Shown piece by piece: positions 1 to 11,315 of a stretch of DNA of 64,000 nt. A model generated the notes under the pieces. It had not been told where the DNA came from. It saw nothing but the letters and a program-made list of their open reading frames with translations, and made no database searches. The stretch comes from Nakataea oryzae (taxonomy: Eukaryota; Ascomycota; Sordariomycetes; Magnaporthales; Magnaporthaceae). How positions within the stretch are numbered: the first letter of the stretch is position 1; the number at the start of each line of letters is the position of its first letter. Location of the stretch: assembly GCA_003049435.1 (NCBI GenBank), contig PYSQ01000086.1:1-64000 (forward strand), written 5' to 3'. Both the position numbers and the translations under genes were made by a program.

Positions 1-1
1 C

Positions 2-292
2 CCCAAGGGCCCTCAGGGGGGTCCTGCTCCTCCCAAGGGCCCCGCCCCGGCTGGTCAGGGCAGCCCGCCGGTTGGCCCTCAGCCTGGCGCTCCGGCTGGC
101 GCGCCGGCTGGATCCCCGCCTGGACCTCCGGCCGGTGGCCCGGCTCCTCCCGCTCCTGCTCCTGGCACTCCGGGTGCTCCGGGTGGACCGGGCGCCGTGG
201 ACCCCAAAGCCCCTGAGGGCGGTGCTGGCGAGGTGAATGCGGCCGTGATGCCGCCGGCCGGGGGAGAGGCTGACGCCCAGGATGCTGCTTAG
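2..292 (+). CDS. C-terminal fragment of a Pro/Gly/Ala-rich low-complexity protein
   Basis: An open frame runs from the left edge to a TAG at 290-292. The visible 96 residues are Gly-Pro-Ala rich with short degenerate repeats (PAPP, PGAP, GAPG, PPAGG) and end in a more acidic tail, GEADAQDAA. No signal, membrane segment or domain is visible in this part. The collagen-like composition and the lack of a competing frame support coding. The 5' part lies outside the window, so function cannot be assigned. Many fungal surface or adaptor proteins end in similar disordered tails. Confidence 0.6.
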   Translation, partial: PKGPQGGPAPPKGPAPAGQGSPPVGPQPGAPAGAPAGSPPGPPAGGPAPPAPAPGTPGAPGGPGAVDPKAPEGGAGEVNAAVMPPAGGEADAQDAA

Positions 293-983
293 GCGTCTGT
301 GAGGCAGCGGTTTCTCTCCGTCTTGTCGAGTCTCATTTTCTTTTCCAGCATATTGTACTAGAGGTTCTCGGGCTTGAGCGTGGTGTTTGGCATTTGGGCA
401 TACATGCATACCGGGCATCGATCATGGTTGGTTTCATCACATAGCATTTTGGGTTTTGGGCTTCATTCTTGCTTGTTCGCTTTAGAAACCTCCAGATCCC
501 CAATGAAGCGGGCATTCTTTCATCTAAATCTCTCCGGTCTGCTGCAAATGCTGCTTTCTGTGTTTTTCAAGCTCCGATGTTTGTCTGATGCGCATGCTAC
601 CCCTGATTACTGGCATTGATACTGATATGCACTAGCCTACAATCGCATTTGGATATTAACGCAACTTCCCCTATGCTGCACCTTATCCCACCGAGCGTGG
701 CGTTGCTGTGCCGCGGTCTGCTTACTGTGCAACCATCCATGATGGATAATAACGAACTCCAATTGGCTCTGCGGACATCGTCGGCCAAACGCCATTGGTG
801 AATGCGACCAGTCCAGCCCAGAGACAGAAATGCCGATCTCGATCATTGCATGCTAAGCCCATGCCCAACTAGACCAAGGGGTTGGGTCCCAGTTTAGCCT
901 GCGCAGCACTGCCAGGAACCGGGACATGTGCAAGATCCGATGGGGTCCGAGCCGGTCAACATCAACCACAAAGCAGCCCACCA
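293..983. other. Intergenic, 3' ends of two convergent genes
   Basis: This is the spacer between the plus-strand tail gene and the minus-strand AA9 gene. It is less GC-rich than the flanking exons. Only short overlapping frames without coding character are present, and I see no RNA gene or repeat. Confidence 0.5.
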
Positions 984-2251
984 CTAGACACACTGGGAAT
1001 AATAGCCACCCGACATGTCCCTACACGTCGATCCTTCCTACCACCCCAGTAAGAAATTCCATGTCAGCATCTCTCAAGAGGTTGGAAAGCACGACGTATC
1101 AGGGGTGGTGTAAGCTTACCATGCAGGTCTTGCAACCCGTCCAGCCCTGCCCTCCACACTGCTCAAACCTGGCCTGCGCGCAAGCAACCGGCCCGCCGGC
1201 GCCGGGCCCAGCGTCGATCACCGTGCCCTTCTTCCCCGAACCGGGCGTGCAAGTCTTGGCGCACCCGGACGAGCAGGCGGACCCGGCCGCCTTTGTCGAC
1301 CCGAGCTCCACGACCTTTGGCCCCGGGACGACGTAGTTATTGAGCTTGGAGTGGATGTTGACCAGGATCCCCGGGTCGTTGGCCCTGTACGCGCCCGGGA
1401 ACGATACCGTCTGCGACGCCGGCGGCGCCCATGTGCCGCCGCCCGTCACGGTGATCTGGTAGCACGTCATGTACAGCTGGGCCTGGCCGGCCGACCCGGC
1501 CGTGTGCAGCGCGATGACCTCGGCGCGGAGCAGGTAGTCGCCGGCGGCGAGCGCGCGCGGGATCGGCACGTCGAGCCGGCCGCAGCACTTGTTGAGGTCC
1601 TTGACGCCCCACTGGTCGTTGTCGCCCACGCCGCCGCCCGCCGACGTCCAGCCGACCTCGAAGATCTTGAACCACGGCGCCGACCCGTCCGCCCGCGACG
1701 CGTCGGGTACCTTGCTCAGGTAGACCATGACGGGCCCGTAGTGCGCGCCCCCGATTGCCTCGTTCTTGCAGTCCCTGTCGTTGGGTTGCTACGCGTCCAG
1801 GGGTCCGACGGGTGGTCAGCCTCTTGGGTGCTTGGTGGTGGCCTTTCCCGTAGGCTCCGTTTCCGCAGGCCCTTACCCCGGCGCTTCTGGAACCCAATCC
1901 CTCGTCGACTCCTACCCTCCTCCCCCTCGCCATTACTCACCGCGTGCATCTCCACAGTGACGGTGCTGCCCGCCGGGACGGGACATTTCCCCGACACGCC
2001 CCGGGCGCCGCCCACATTGCACCTGATGTCCGCACTTCCCAGGTTCTGTACCGGCGAGTTTGACCTTGGCACACGCGCACATTGCGACCCGTGCTATGCC
2101 AGTATTGTTAGCCTCGAACTCTCGCATCGGTAGGAACTCGAGGGGCACATATCATGTCGGCGCCATCGACCCACAGCTGCTGGAACATGGCGTGTCCAGC
2201 GACTCGCTGGGCGGCGAGACCCGCGAGAAATGACAGCAGGCAGTTCCGCAT
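984..2251 (-). CDS. AA9 lytic polysaccharide monooxygenase with C-terminal CBM1
   Basis: Secreted copper enzyme that oxidatively cleaves cellulose or related glucans. Exons (minus): 2251-2149, 2093-1941, 1788-1120, 1037-984. Exon 1 encodes a signal peptide and the mature N-terminal histidine (AG|HAMFQQLWVDGADM), the first copper ligand. Exon 2 carries GSQCARVPRSNSPVQNL and CNVGG. Exon 3 begins QPNDRDCKNEAIGG and has the second copper histidine in HYGPVMVY, the QLYMTCYQI motif with the axial tyrosine, and the start of CBM1 (FEQCGGQGWTG). The last short exon completes CBM1 (GSTCRDMSGGYYSQCV). Introns 2 and 3 fit in phase. Intron 1 (2148-2094) has a good branch site (GCTAAC) and TAG acceptor, but its only nearby GT donor leaves exon 1 one base out of phase with exon 2, so there is an unusual donor or a one-base assembly error. 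Family and domain calls are firm; the exon 1 junction is not. Confidence 0.9.
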
Positions 2252-5200
2252 TGTTTGGAGATATGGCGCGAACCCAAAATATGAAAGCTAGTTCCTTCCA
2301 GAAGGCTGGGATCGCTACTCGAACCTTGATCTCAACCACAGAAGCAAGATCACGGATAAGGAACCCTCTCGCAAGCAACGGGTGTTTTTTGTCTATTTAT
2401 TTCTATGGAAGTTATCCTCATAGCACCGCTCGGCACGGCAGTTCTACTGCAGAGCGGCCAATAGCCAGGGTGGCATGGCAATAAAAAAAACCCTCGACCG
2501 GCCCTCGGCACTCGGAGTCCAGTTATGGGCAGTACGACGCTTGCCCGGCAAACTTTCCCATGCGAAACTCTCACTTTACTTACTCGGAGCTCTCTGGTCA
2601 GCCGGAACAGGAAGTTGTGGTATCCGTGATGGAAACTGACGTTGCCTCAGCCTGTAGTGCAGGCCGGCCATCGCAGTTTTGCCTCTTCGGAATCTCGACT
2701 GGAATGTTTAAATGCTCCCTCGCATACATATCCGGGGCAGGCTCGGGTGATGGCCGAGCAATATCAAGCCGCCACTTGGCCCGCGTCTGATGGTTCGCCG
2801 GGAGATGGAAGCTGGGTTTACCGCGCCCGGAGACATCGCAGAGCTCGATCCACACGGGCGAGCAGGTCTGATAGGTCACGAAACTTGGGTAAGCTGCGCG
2901 CGCTGTACCTCCCTCGTCAATACCCTAATTAAGACAGCAGGACGGCAGCGTGGGCCGGCTGGTATAGCTCCGGCTGGCCTCGCGGAGATTACAAGAGCCA
3001 TTGTCGCAGCGGCAGATGATCGCTATTGCTCTCCTTCCCCCTGTCCCAATAAGCTCTCGATCGTGTCGCCTGGAGCCGGTTTCTCGACATCCCATCGCCG
3101 CCATGCAGGGGTTTGGCTCGTCCGCATCGGAGGCTACATAACAGAATGGCTGCGCCTAGCCGCGAAGAGTTCGGGTCTGAGCGCGGAGAGAAGCCTGGGC
3201 AAATTGGAGGGCGAGACGGCAGGGAAACAGTTTCGCGTGTTTGCACAAGTCAAGCGAGGAAGGAGAGCAGGGACTGCCTGTTTGCCGGAAGGGGCGCCCC
3301 GGACAGGCGCAAAGCAACAGCCTGCAGCTTGCAGCACGCACCACGCTTTTGCTGACATCAGCCATCGAGCTCGCGTTTGCCTTCGCGCTGGCACGTCCCC
3401 GAAACAAGTTTGGGCGTCCAAGCAGGAGCAGTTGCGCCCTCTCAACACCCGCCACGCGGCCCAAGCAAGCAAACGGCCGCCCTTGTTGCACAAAAATGTA
3501 AACAAAAACCCAGATCCCAGACCAGCGCGCATCAGACTGTCTTGCGCGGCAGGCCCGCCGCTTCTGCTCCTGCGACGCAGCGCCCATTTCCACCGTCGCT
3601 GGCAGCCCCCGAAAGGAACGAGGTGCGACCTCGGCCATGCTGCCTCCCATGGCCAAGCGCCCAAATGGTCCTGGCGGCGCAAACAAAGGCGGCGGCGGGG
3701 AGCGAGTGCTTGATGCAGGAAGAGGTGAGGGGCAGAGGAAAACACAGTGCAACCCCCCGAAAGCCGGTCCCCGCCACCCTGCCCTTTCGCACCTTCTGGG
3801 CCACCGCCAGCCCTCGTTGCAGTTGCAGTTGCAGTTGCACGCTGGCACCCGAACCCTCCCATTGGCGGACGCCCTCGATCGCCGGCAGATATGCAGCGAC
3901 CCGCGGAGGGAGGGGATTCCAGGGCCAGACGCGCGGTCGGGGGCGCTCACAGGTTGTATTTCCCATTATCCAGCAATCACCCTCGCCCTCCAGCACCTGG
4001 GCACGGCCTGGCGGGCGATGCACCGTGGCCAAGTGGTCCGGCCCAGGATGTCGACGGCCTGGGAGCCCGGGCAGATCTTCCCCAGGCAGCCGTGGGCGGT
4101 GAACGGAGCTGGCGCCGAGATGGCGGCTTGCAGTCGATAAAAGCATCTTGCCGAACGCTCGCCTCATTATTAATGTTGGCCTCGCTTCGGCGCCGCCCTC
4201 CCGCGGCGGATTATTGGCTCCGGCCAGCGTGCAGCGCGCGGGCCTGTCCATGCATCCCACGCCAACAGACCCCGTCAAGAACCAAGGGGTTGCATGTGAG
4301 GGCTGTTGCTGGCGCTGCAGCCCACCGCACCTCGAGATGGCTGTCAAGCGTCCATCCCACCCAGGCGGCGCACCCCGACCGATCCCTCTTCCCTCCCTTG
4401 GCTACGTTCGGACCCCAGCGAGAGCGAGGGCCCATGCGCTAGGGGCAGACAGAGCCCAGTGGCCCGATCCATTATGCGGGGGATGCGCCGCAATCTTTAT
4501 CAGAAGCAAGATCTTTGCGCCCCGACCGGCCACAGAACCAAGTTCTTGGGTGTCGAATACAGGCGCATTGTTTCTTCAACCCCGACCGAGTCGCGCCGTG
4601 CTTGTGGCCCCTCGTATTTGCCTTGGTCACGGGCTCCTGGCAGCCGTCATCCCTTGGACGTGGGCGGGACCTGTGGCAGGACATGGCGGTTGAGCCCGGC
4701 ACTCTGTCGCGCAAGCTCCCTCCCTGTGCTCGCCGCAGTCGAGCCCCCGCTGGCGCCTTGTGGCCGGCCCAGAACCGCCTCTTCGATGCGGGCGTAACAA
4801 ACTTCTGGCGATAAAGTCTGCGCACGCCACTCTTATGACATCCAGGAGGCGATTGTGGTCGGCCTAGCGGAAGGCATGGCACAAGCCTAAGCGGCATCAA
4901 CGTGGTAGGGTTTGCCTACCAAGTGCCTGCTCCCCATCCCTGCCTACTAAGTAGTTGCTTGCTCGGTTGTTCGCTTGCTTTGTGCATGGCATCGGCGCGA
5001 TTCCTTCGATCACTTTTGTTTGTTCCCTGCCTCGGCTTCTCATCCTGGCCACCTCTGCTTCGCTTCATGGCCGAGGTGGCAGATGAGACCCAGATCTCCA
5101 ACCGGCCAAGCACGCCTGTCTTTGGCCTCCAGTTCCGGCCAAGACCACCAGACCACCCGCTTCTGCTTGTCTTCCCCCGTCATATAACCTCATCTATCTA

Positions 5201-6734
5201 CTGGCCCAGGCACTGGGGCTGGATATGCTGTGACCGCATGCTGTGGGCCACCCGTCCAATGGGCTGCGCAGGAAGCAATACACGCCGTCGTACAAGCAAA
5301 TTCCCAATCATCCCGACATTTTCTTTGGGGGCACGGGACGGGTTGCCTTCTCTCGCCAGGGAGCTCCCGTTCCCCCCGGCCGCGCGCTCGTTGGCTGCCG
5401 CCTCGTGTGTAGGGGAAAAGGGGCGGCGGGATGGTAGGCTGGGCGCGTCGAGACACAAGCAACTCGCCGCTCGGGGTTTATGAACGTCCTCTCGAGAACT
5501 CGCCTCCGTCAAACTCGGCAGTCGACTCGAGGCCAACGACCGGCGCCGCCAACGGGACACAAGACACCTCAGCCCCGACCGCTCAAGCCGAAACCTGGAT
5601 CGCTTGTCGCTTGTCGGTGTTTTCTGTTTCTGCAGTTTTTGCTCATCGTCGCCTATGGGGGATTGCCCGCCAAGTCCCCCAGGACCGGCCTGATCCTCCC
5701 TCGAATAACAGTAGATTGTTTCCCGCCGGCGGCACCCCGACGAGAGACCTGGAACGGCAGAGAGCTGCACTCGCCATCCTTTTGTGTCACACACCCACGA
5801 CGCCGCGCCCGACGGACATTGGCGCTCAGCCAAAGACAGCCGCTCAGGATTTCCGAAGCTCCCCTGACCCGTCACGTCCGGTCGCCTCCCCAGCCTGCCC
5901 GCTGCCCTCCTCTTTACCCACCCTTGGCGTTCTCTCCTAGGTCTTTCTTCGACCTCGTCAAGCTTTCTGGCGCGGTCGAATAACGCACTTAACTGCGCCT
6001 CCATCACGAAGATACGCCCGTATCGTGCAAACAGTGCACGTCCATCATACGCCGTCTAATCCCTTGGATCTCTCGGGCGGGTAGGCAACAACGATATCAG
6101 CAGATGTGCGCAGGCTTCGGGGGCTGGATTATACGGCTCAAGACATTGGAGCGTCTACCGACTCGACTTTATCTCCTGGTGTGCGAAAGGGTGTGTAAGA
6201 CGCTCGCCTGACAGCTTAGTGGTGAGAATGATAATCAGAAAAATCCCCCTTCCGCTCACGTTGTCCCTGTGCAGCGGCACCCCCAAGGGAGCTACGCTTA
6301 CAAGGACGCCACCATGCTGCCTAGCCCCCATCTACTCTCGCGGGAGCCGCTGCAATTCGACGACGACCGGAACCGGGCGGCCGCAAAACAACACGAGGTC
6401 AACCAGGAACCCGCCCCTCCACTCCCTTCACACGCCAGGCCACCCTGCCTGTCCTGACTTGGCTCGACGGCGAATAGCAACGCGGTCATTCCCAACCGCC
6501 CCGGCGTACTGCAAGCCACCCCTAGTTTCCCGCATCCCCTATTACTGATCCCACCCTCCATCTTCTGCCCTGGATCCAACCGTCGCGCCCTGCACACCAC
6601 CGACCATCCTTCCCCGTCTTATTTACCCCGGCTTTCCTTGGCAACCATCCCAAAGCTAGCTTCCCCGAAGGGGCCGCTGGACTAGATATAATCCCGATAT
6701 CACACCGCTGCTCCGCACCTCCCGTATATACACC
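2252..6734. other. 4.5-kb region without a convincing gene, between divergent genes
   Basis: The AA9 gene and the GPCR gene read away from each other across this region, so it holds both promoters and probably a long 5' leader for the GPCR. Several overlapping open frames of 200-300 codons exist on both strands, but their translations are rich in Arg/Ser/Pro and show no motif, signal peptide or plausible splice pattern. I treat them as products of GC-rich composition. A short hexanucleotide repeat lies at 3816-3839. Confidence 0.5.
3816..3839. repeat. (GTTGCA)4 hexanucleotide microsatellite
   Basis: Four perfect tandem copies of GTTGCA lie in non-coding DNA between the AA9 and GPCR genes. 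Confidence 0.9.
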
Positions 6735-8902
6735 ATGGCAGACACACCGACAGGGCCGTTGTCGACAGAGATGGCCTTCAACTTGGAGCAGCGCTATGTG
6801 CTTGCGACTTTGGAGAGGGCCGGAGGTGCTTTGTCCCTGGTCAGCGTTTTCCTAATCTTTATTACCTTCTACTGGTCCAAGCGCATACGAACGATACCGA
6901 ACCACTTTATCCTCTTCGCCTCCATCGCCAACATTGGCGCAAGCGTCGCCAGCATTATCGCCCTCGATGGGATTGAGCAGGGCGAAGACTCGGGCCTCTG
7001 CCAGACGCAGGCGTTTCTGTTCGAGATGTGGGTTTTTTTTCCTGGGCGTTGGGGCCTTGTTGGAAACTGCAAGGAGCTTCCTGGCAGCTCCAGGCAAAAC
7101 GTTTTCTGATCCAGAAACACGATGCTAAAACAAAGTTCTATGTCGACAGGTTTATGCAGGCTGATCCCTGGTGGTCTGCTGCCATGGCGATCAACGTTTA
7201 CATGGTGTTTTTCCGCGGCCACAACCCAACAAGTTTCAAACGCCAGCTTTGGGTATACAACGCCGTCTGCTTTGGGGCGCCGGCAGTCCCAGCGCTCATT
7301 TGCCTGGTCGTCCGACCCAACGGCAGGCCCATGTACGGCGACTCTATTGTGAGGCCTCCTCTTAATGGAAAGAATGCCACGTCGTGACAAATAGCAAGCA
7401 CAGTGCTGACCCAAGCCACTCGGATTCTTCCCTTTAAGCTTTGGTGCTGGATCAGCCACGAATGGAGTTCCCTTCGCATATACACCTATTACCTCCCAAT
7501 CTGGCTCTGCATCGCGCTTTCAGCACTTATTTACTTTGCCGTCGGCTACCAGGTTTTCCACCAACGTAACCAGCTTCGGAACCTGACTCTCAGCAACCAG
7601 GTCAAGGACAGTTCCGCATCTGACGTTCGCGACTCAGCGGAGAAGGTGAGTGCAGCTTCCGACGAGCCTTGGTTACCCAACCCTTGCCACGCTCGGCTCG
7701 TCCCGAGCTGGAAAGAAAGTTTAATCAAATCACATCGCATCTTGTCAATCACTCCCTGGCCTCCCTCGCTAGGCCCGCGAGAGAGGATGTGGGTCACAGA
7801 ACCCAAGCTGACAAATACCATTACTCCTGCGTAGAACCTGACAAGCAATGTTAGCTACTGGGGTACCGTCACCACAGAGGTCCAAGTTACTACGAGCAGC
7901 AACGACCCTTGCTGTGATGGCCACACGGCCGAGTCTGATTCACCACCGCCGACGCCACCTGGCGGCCCAGCCCGAGCCGATCCCCGTTACCACCCATGGG
8001 GTAGCAGCGCACACAGACCTCCCATGTACGATGAGGAGCGAGGTGAGCCATCGTCGCCGCCAGGCGATCACAGTGCCGGCCCATCGGCAAAACCCATGAG
8101 CCCATCCATCCCGAGCTTTCCGTTTCCACCGACGGATCGGTGCTTAAGAAGGGAGTCTGAAGCGGGAAGCATGCCACCACGCCAGTCACCAACGTCGCCG
8201 CCCTCGCAAAACTTCCAAACCACCGCTGTCATATCATCTGGCTGCGCGCCGCGCAAGAAGGAAGATGAGCGGGCGTCGGCGGCGGCGCTGCGGCGGTTCT
8301 GGGCGCCGGGACGGCACGTCAAGGCCAAGCTGCGCCACCTGGACCCCGTCAAGCTGGCGTACCTGCGCACGTCCTTCGTCTTTGCCATTTCGGTGCTCGT
8401 AACGTGGACGCCCAGCAGTATCAACCGGGTCTACAACCTGATCTACCCGGACAAGGTCAGCTACCCGTTGAACCTGGCGAGCGCGGCGGTCCTCCCGCTC
8501 CAGGGTGTCTGGAACGCCGTCATCTACTTCTCAACCAGCTGGAAGTTCATGCGCCAGGAGTGGGAGGACGTCATGCAGGGATCTCCCTGGCTCCGGCGCC
8601 TGGCGGCGTCGATGCCCTGGTCCGCGATGCCCAAGGGTGGCCGTGCTGGTGCCGGCGGACCGGCCCCGCCAACTGCCGTGCCGGGGAGCAGTACGGGCTC
8701 GCCCAGGAGTCCGCTGGACGGTCCGCATGCGTTCGACCGCTACGACATGGGGTGTCCCGGCGGCGGGGTCCCCCTGAGCCCGCTGGGCCATGCTGCCTCG
8801 AGGCAGCAGAGCAATGCCGACAGCGACCTGAGTCCGCGCTCGTCTAACCGGACCAACAATGTTCGGATACAACGTGGTGGGGATCTAGACATCAGCTTGT
8901 AG
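6735..8902 (+). CDS. cAMP-receptor-like (Git3/Dicty_CAR type) G-protein-coupled receptor
   Basis: Predicted seven-transmembrane plasma-membrane receptor, 588 aa. Exons: 6735-7027, 7150-7348, 7439-7645, 7835-8902; all phases agree, and introns carry branch sites such as TGCTGACC. Exon 1 gives TM1-2 and the start of TM3 (SLVSVFLIFITFYWSKRIRT, HFILFASIANIGASVASII) with a conserved Cys in GLCQTQAFLFEM. Exon 2 gives the ADPWWSAAMAINVYMVFF helix. Exon 3 starts LWCWISHEW and has IWLCIALSALIYFAVGY. A long hydrophilic third loop (Pro/Ser-rich, about 7850-8300) precedes LAYLRTSFVFAISVLVTWTP (TM6) and NLASAAVLPLQGVWNAVIYF (TM7). A Ser/Gly/Pro-rich cytoplasmic tail follows, as in N. crassa GPR-1-like receptors. 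Ligand unknown; carbon or nutrient sensing is a family-based inference. ATG 6735 is the first in frame, soon before TM1. Confidence 0.88.
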
Positions 8903-9355
8903 TGATCCGAGCCTATGTTTCTTTCGAACAGGCTCTATTCTTTCCCGAGGGACGCCCTTTCGGCTCTCGTATTATAGAATACGCCATCCCTGCACATAAC
9001 TGTATACATCTACCTCTACGTCGTTTCTTGTTCTCATCATTCCAAAAATCCAACACGTAATCTCTTCTCTGCACAATGCAGACTTGGAAATCCAGCTGGC
9101 AAAATTTATCCCTTTTCAACACCCTCCCAGTTGTCGAGGATGGTCACCGAGGCATGGAATGCTCGCTTGAATACGAAGTGTTCGCAAAGTGGCAGGTAAT
9201 TACTAATTTTCAAGTTGAATTTGAAAAGTTTGACAGTACAGTTCAATCTGGCCAGTTACTCAAACACGAACACACATATCCTTCCATGTCAGAACACCAT
9301 CATGTCTCAAACTCTAGTCTTCTTCAACACCACAACCACCCGAACCTCGACATCA
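8903..9355. other. Intergenic between convergent 3' ends
   Basis: AT-richer spacer between the GPCR stop and the stop of the minus-strand CmcJ-like gene. It probably holds both polyadenylation regions. No further feature seen. Confidence 0.5.
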
Positions 9356-10279
9356 TCAGTCCCTGTCCTCAGGGTGGAACACGAGCGCGCGCAGCTCGAT
9401 GCTCTCCCTGGAGGGCGCGTCGGGGGCCGCGCCGGGGTCGACAAAGGCCGTGTGCGGCACCCTCCTGGCGCGCCCGTCCTCCTTTGAGTCGAAGCACTTG
9501 ATCAGCAGCGCCTCCTCCGGGCGCATGCCGCTCTTGTACAGCCACCTGTGGGCCGGGCTGGCGCGCACCTGCAGCGTCTCCCCCTTCCGGTCCGGGTAGA
9601 TGAGGCCCGTGGGCACCAGGTCCTCCTCGGCCACGCTCGAGGCCTCGGCCACGGCCAGCGGGTCCCGCTCCACGGGCCGGATGGGCCGCCACACGTTGAG
9701 GATTTGCACGCGGCCCTTAAGCAGCTCGGCCGCCTCGTCGGGCAGGTGGTGCGAGACCCGGCCCAGGGCCGCGGCGTAGGACTGATCCACGTGCACTCTC
9801 TGCACGGGGCCCCGGAGCGGCGGGGTCCCGGTGGAGCCCAGGGCCGTGGCGGCCTGGCGCCGGATGGTGTGGTCGAAGATGAAGATGCGGGAGGCACCGG
9901 TGCTTTTTGTTTTTGGTGGGTCATGTTAGTCCGCTATGATGTATGAACTCGGATTCGAATTTGAGAGGAATGCCAAAGAAGAGAACAAAAGGAGGAAGAA
10001 AGAACTTACACGTCCTTGAGCAGCTGCTCCGTCTCGGCGTAGTACCCCGTCTTGATCTTGTCCTCGTCGACAAACTCCTTCTCGGTCGCGGGCCGCTGGA
10101 CGATCTGGAAGCCGTGCCCGTCGAGCGTGTACCTGTCCTCATCGCCGCGCACGTCGTGGATGAGCACCTGGTGCGGCTCGACCGGGCGGATGAACGTCTC
10201 GGGGCGGTCGGTGTAGGTCGGGTGCGGCGGGGAGCCGTCGGCGTTTGGCTTGTAGTAGTTGAGCGTCGCGAGAACGTCG

Positions 10280-10312
<33 letters not shown>

Positions 10313-10389
10313 GATGTGGCGCTGGTGGTCAGGGTGGCGCCGGCCTGGTTCAGGGCCGCGGTGGGGAGCTGGACTGCTGCGGTGGCCAT
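9356..10389 (-). CDS. CmcJ/AsaB/NvfI-family putative non-haem iron oxygenase
   Basis: Predicted 308-aa hydroxylase/desaturase-like protein of the family related to 7-alpha-cephem methoxylase P8 chain, AsaB and NvfI. Exons (minus): 10389-10010 and 9902-9356, with a 107-nt intron carrying branch GACTAAC; the split valine codon keeps phase. N-terminal half: LNYYKPNADGSPP and VLIHDVRGDEDRYTLDGHGF, both typical of the family. C-terminal half: IFIFDHTIRR, then VHVDQSYAAA with the His-X-Asp pair expected for iron binding, and ILNVWRPIRPVERDPLAV. A later region has SGMRPEEALLIKCFDS and PHTAFVDP; the histidine there may be the third ligand. Family members serve in secondary metabolism, but no biosynthetic partner lies beside this gene. 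A poly-Gln run of ten sits near residue 30. Confidence 0.85.
10282..10311 (-). repeat. In-frame (CAG)10 tract encoding poly-Gln
   Basis: Ten perfect CTG triplets on the plus strand read as CAG on the coding strand. They give Q10 in the N-terminal, poorly conserved part of the CmcJ-like protein, outside the catalytic core. Confidence 0.95.
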
Positions 10390-11315
10390 TGCTGCGGTGT
10401 TTTTTGGTGTCTGCCTGGCAGGCTAAGCTCTGCTGACGGTTGCGATTTGGCGATGGTTGAGGGTGAGCTATGTCCTGGCCGATTCGATCACTGATGCTGC
10501 TCCAGAGAGGTCAAACCCGCTCCCCCCCGACAGGGCGGCGATGGTCTCCTTTTGTACGCCAGAAAACCTCCACCGAGCGCAGCCCCGACATCGACGAAAT
10601 CCAAAAATCCATGCAACGGAATCTCGACATGTTGCGCCGCGGTCCGCAGGGGGCAGTCACGGTGGTCGCATGTGGCCCGCCCAGTTTCGTAAGCTGCGCC
10701 CTTCGGGATCCGATCTGGCCAATCTCCGGGGCGACTCGGCAGCACGTCATGGCTGGGCAAAGTGTCGATGCCGGCGGATTGATAATCAGGGTGCCCAATC
10801 AGAAGGCCGAGCCGCCCAGCCTGTGGTTGCGTGGCTGAGGCCGAAAAGGGGAGGGTGTTCTGTTCCCCCGCCACCCGCGTCCGTGTGGGGTCAAATCCCG
10901 ACGGCGCGACCTTGGGCCTCGGACTGCGGCGCCTCTAACTGTGCGCATTTGAAATCAGCCAGTCTTGTGTAGGCCGTGGCCGAGTTGGCCTTGGACAGCA
11001 TGGGACTGACCAGCCCGTCACCTGCCAGAACCAGTGCATCATCCGACAGTGGCCGGCCACCGGTGTTGGTGATGTTCCAACGGCCAGAACGGAACAGAAC
11101 AGCACTTTTGCGCGCAAGAATCCGTCATTTGCATGTTTTAGGCCGCCTGCTTGTGAAATCTAGCGCACTCTGTCTGCTGTAACACCGGCTTGTAAGCCCT
11201 CGCTGATTACCAAGTCTATCATTTGTAAACGCCCAAGGCTCTGGCCGCTCACGATCCAGCATCTATTTCTGCTATCGAAATGAGGTACACAGAAAGGCTC
11301 AGATATCACAACGGG
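10390..11315. other. Intergenic, upstream of CmcJ-like gene and downstream of permease
   Basis: Holds the promoter of the minus-strand oxygenase and the 3' end of the permease. No gene with coding character found on either strand. Confidence 0.5.

Noticed and set aside
2790..3862. Open frames of 240-307 codons on both strands
   Set aside because: Overlapping on several frames, Arg/Ser/Pro-rich, no motif, no splice pattern; expected by chance in GC-rich DNA.
10965..11010. GTGGCCGAGTTGG resembling a tRNA D-arm
   Set aside because: No matching anticodon arm, T-arm or acceptor stem.
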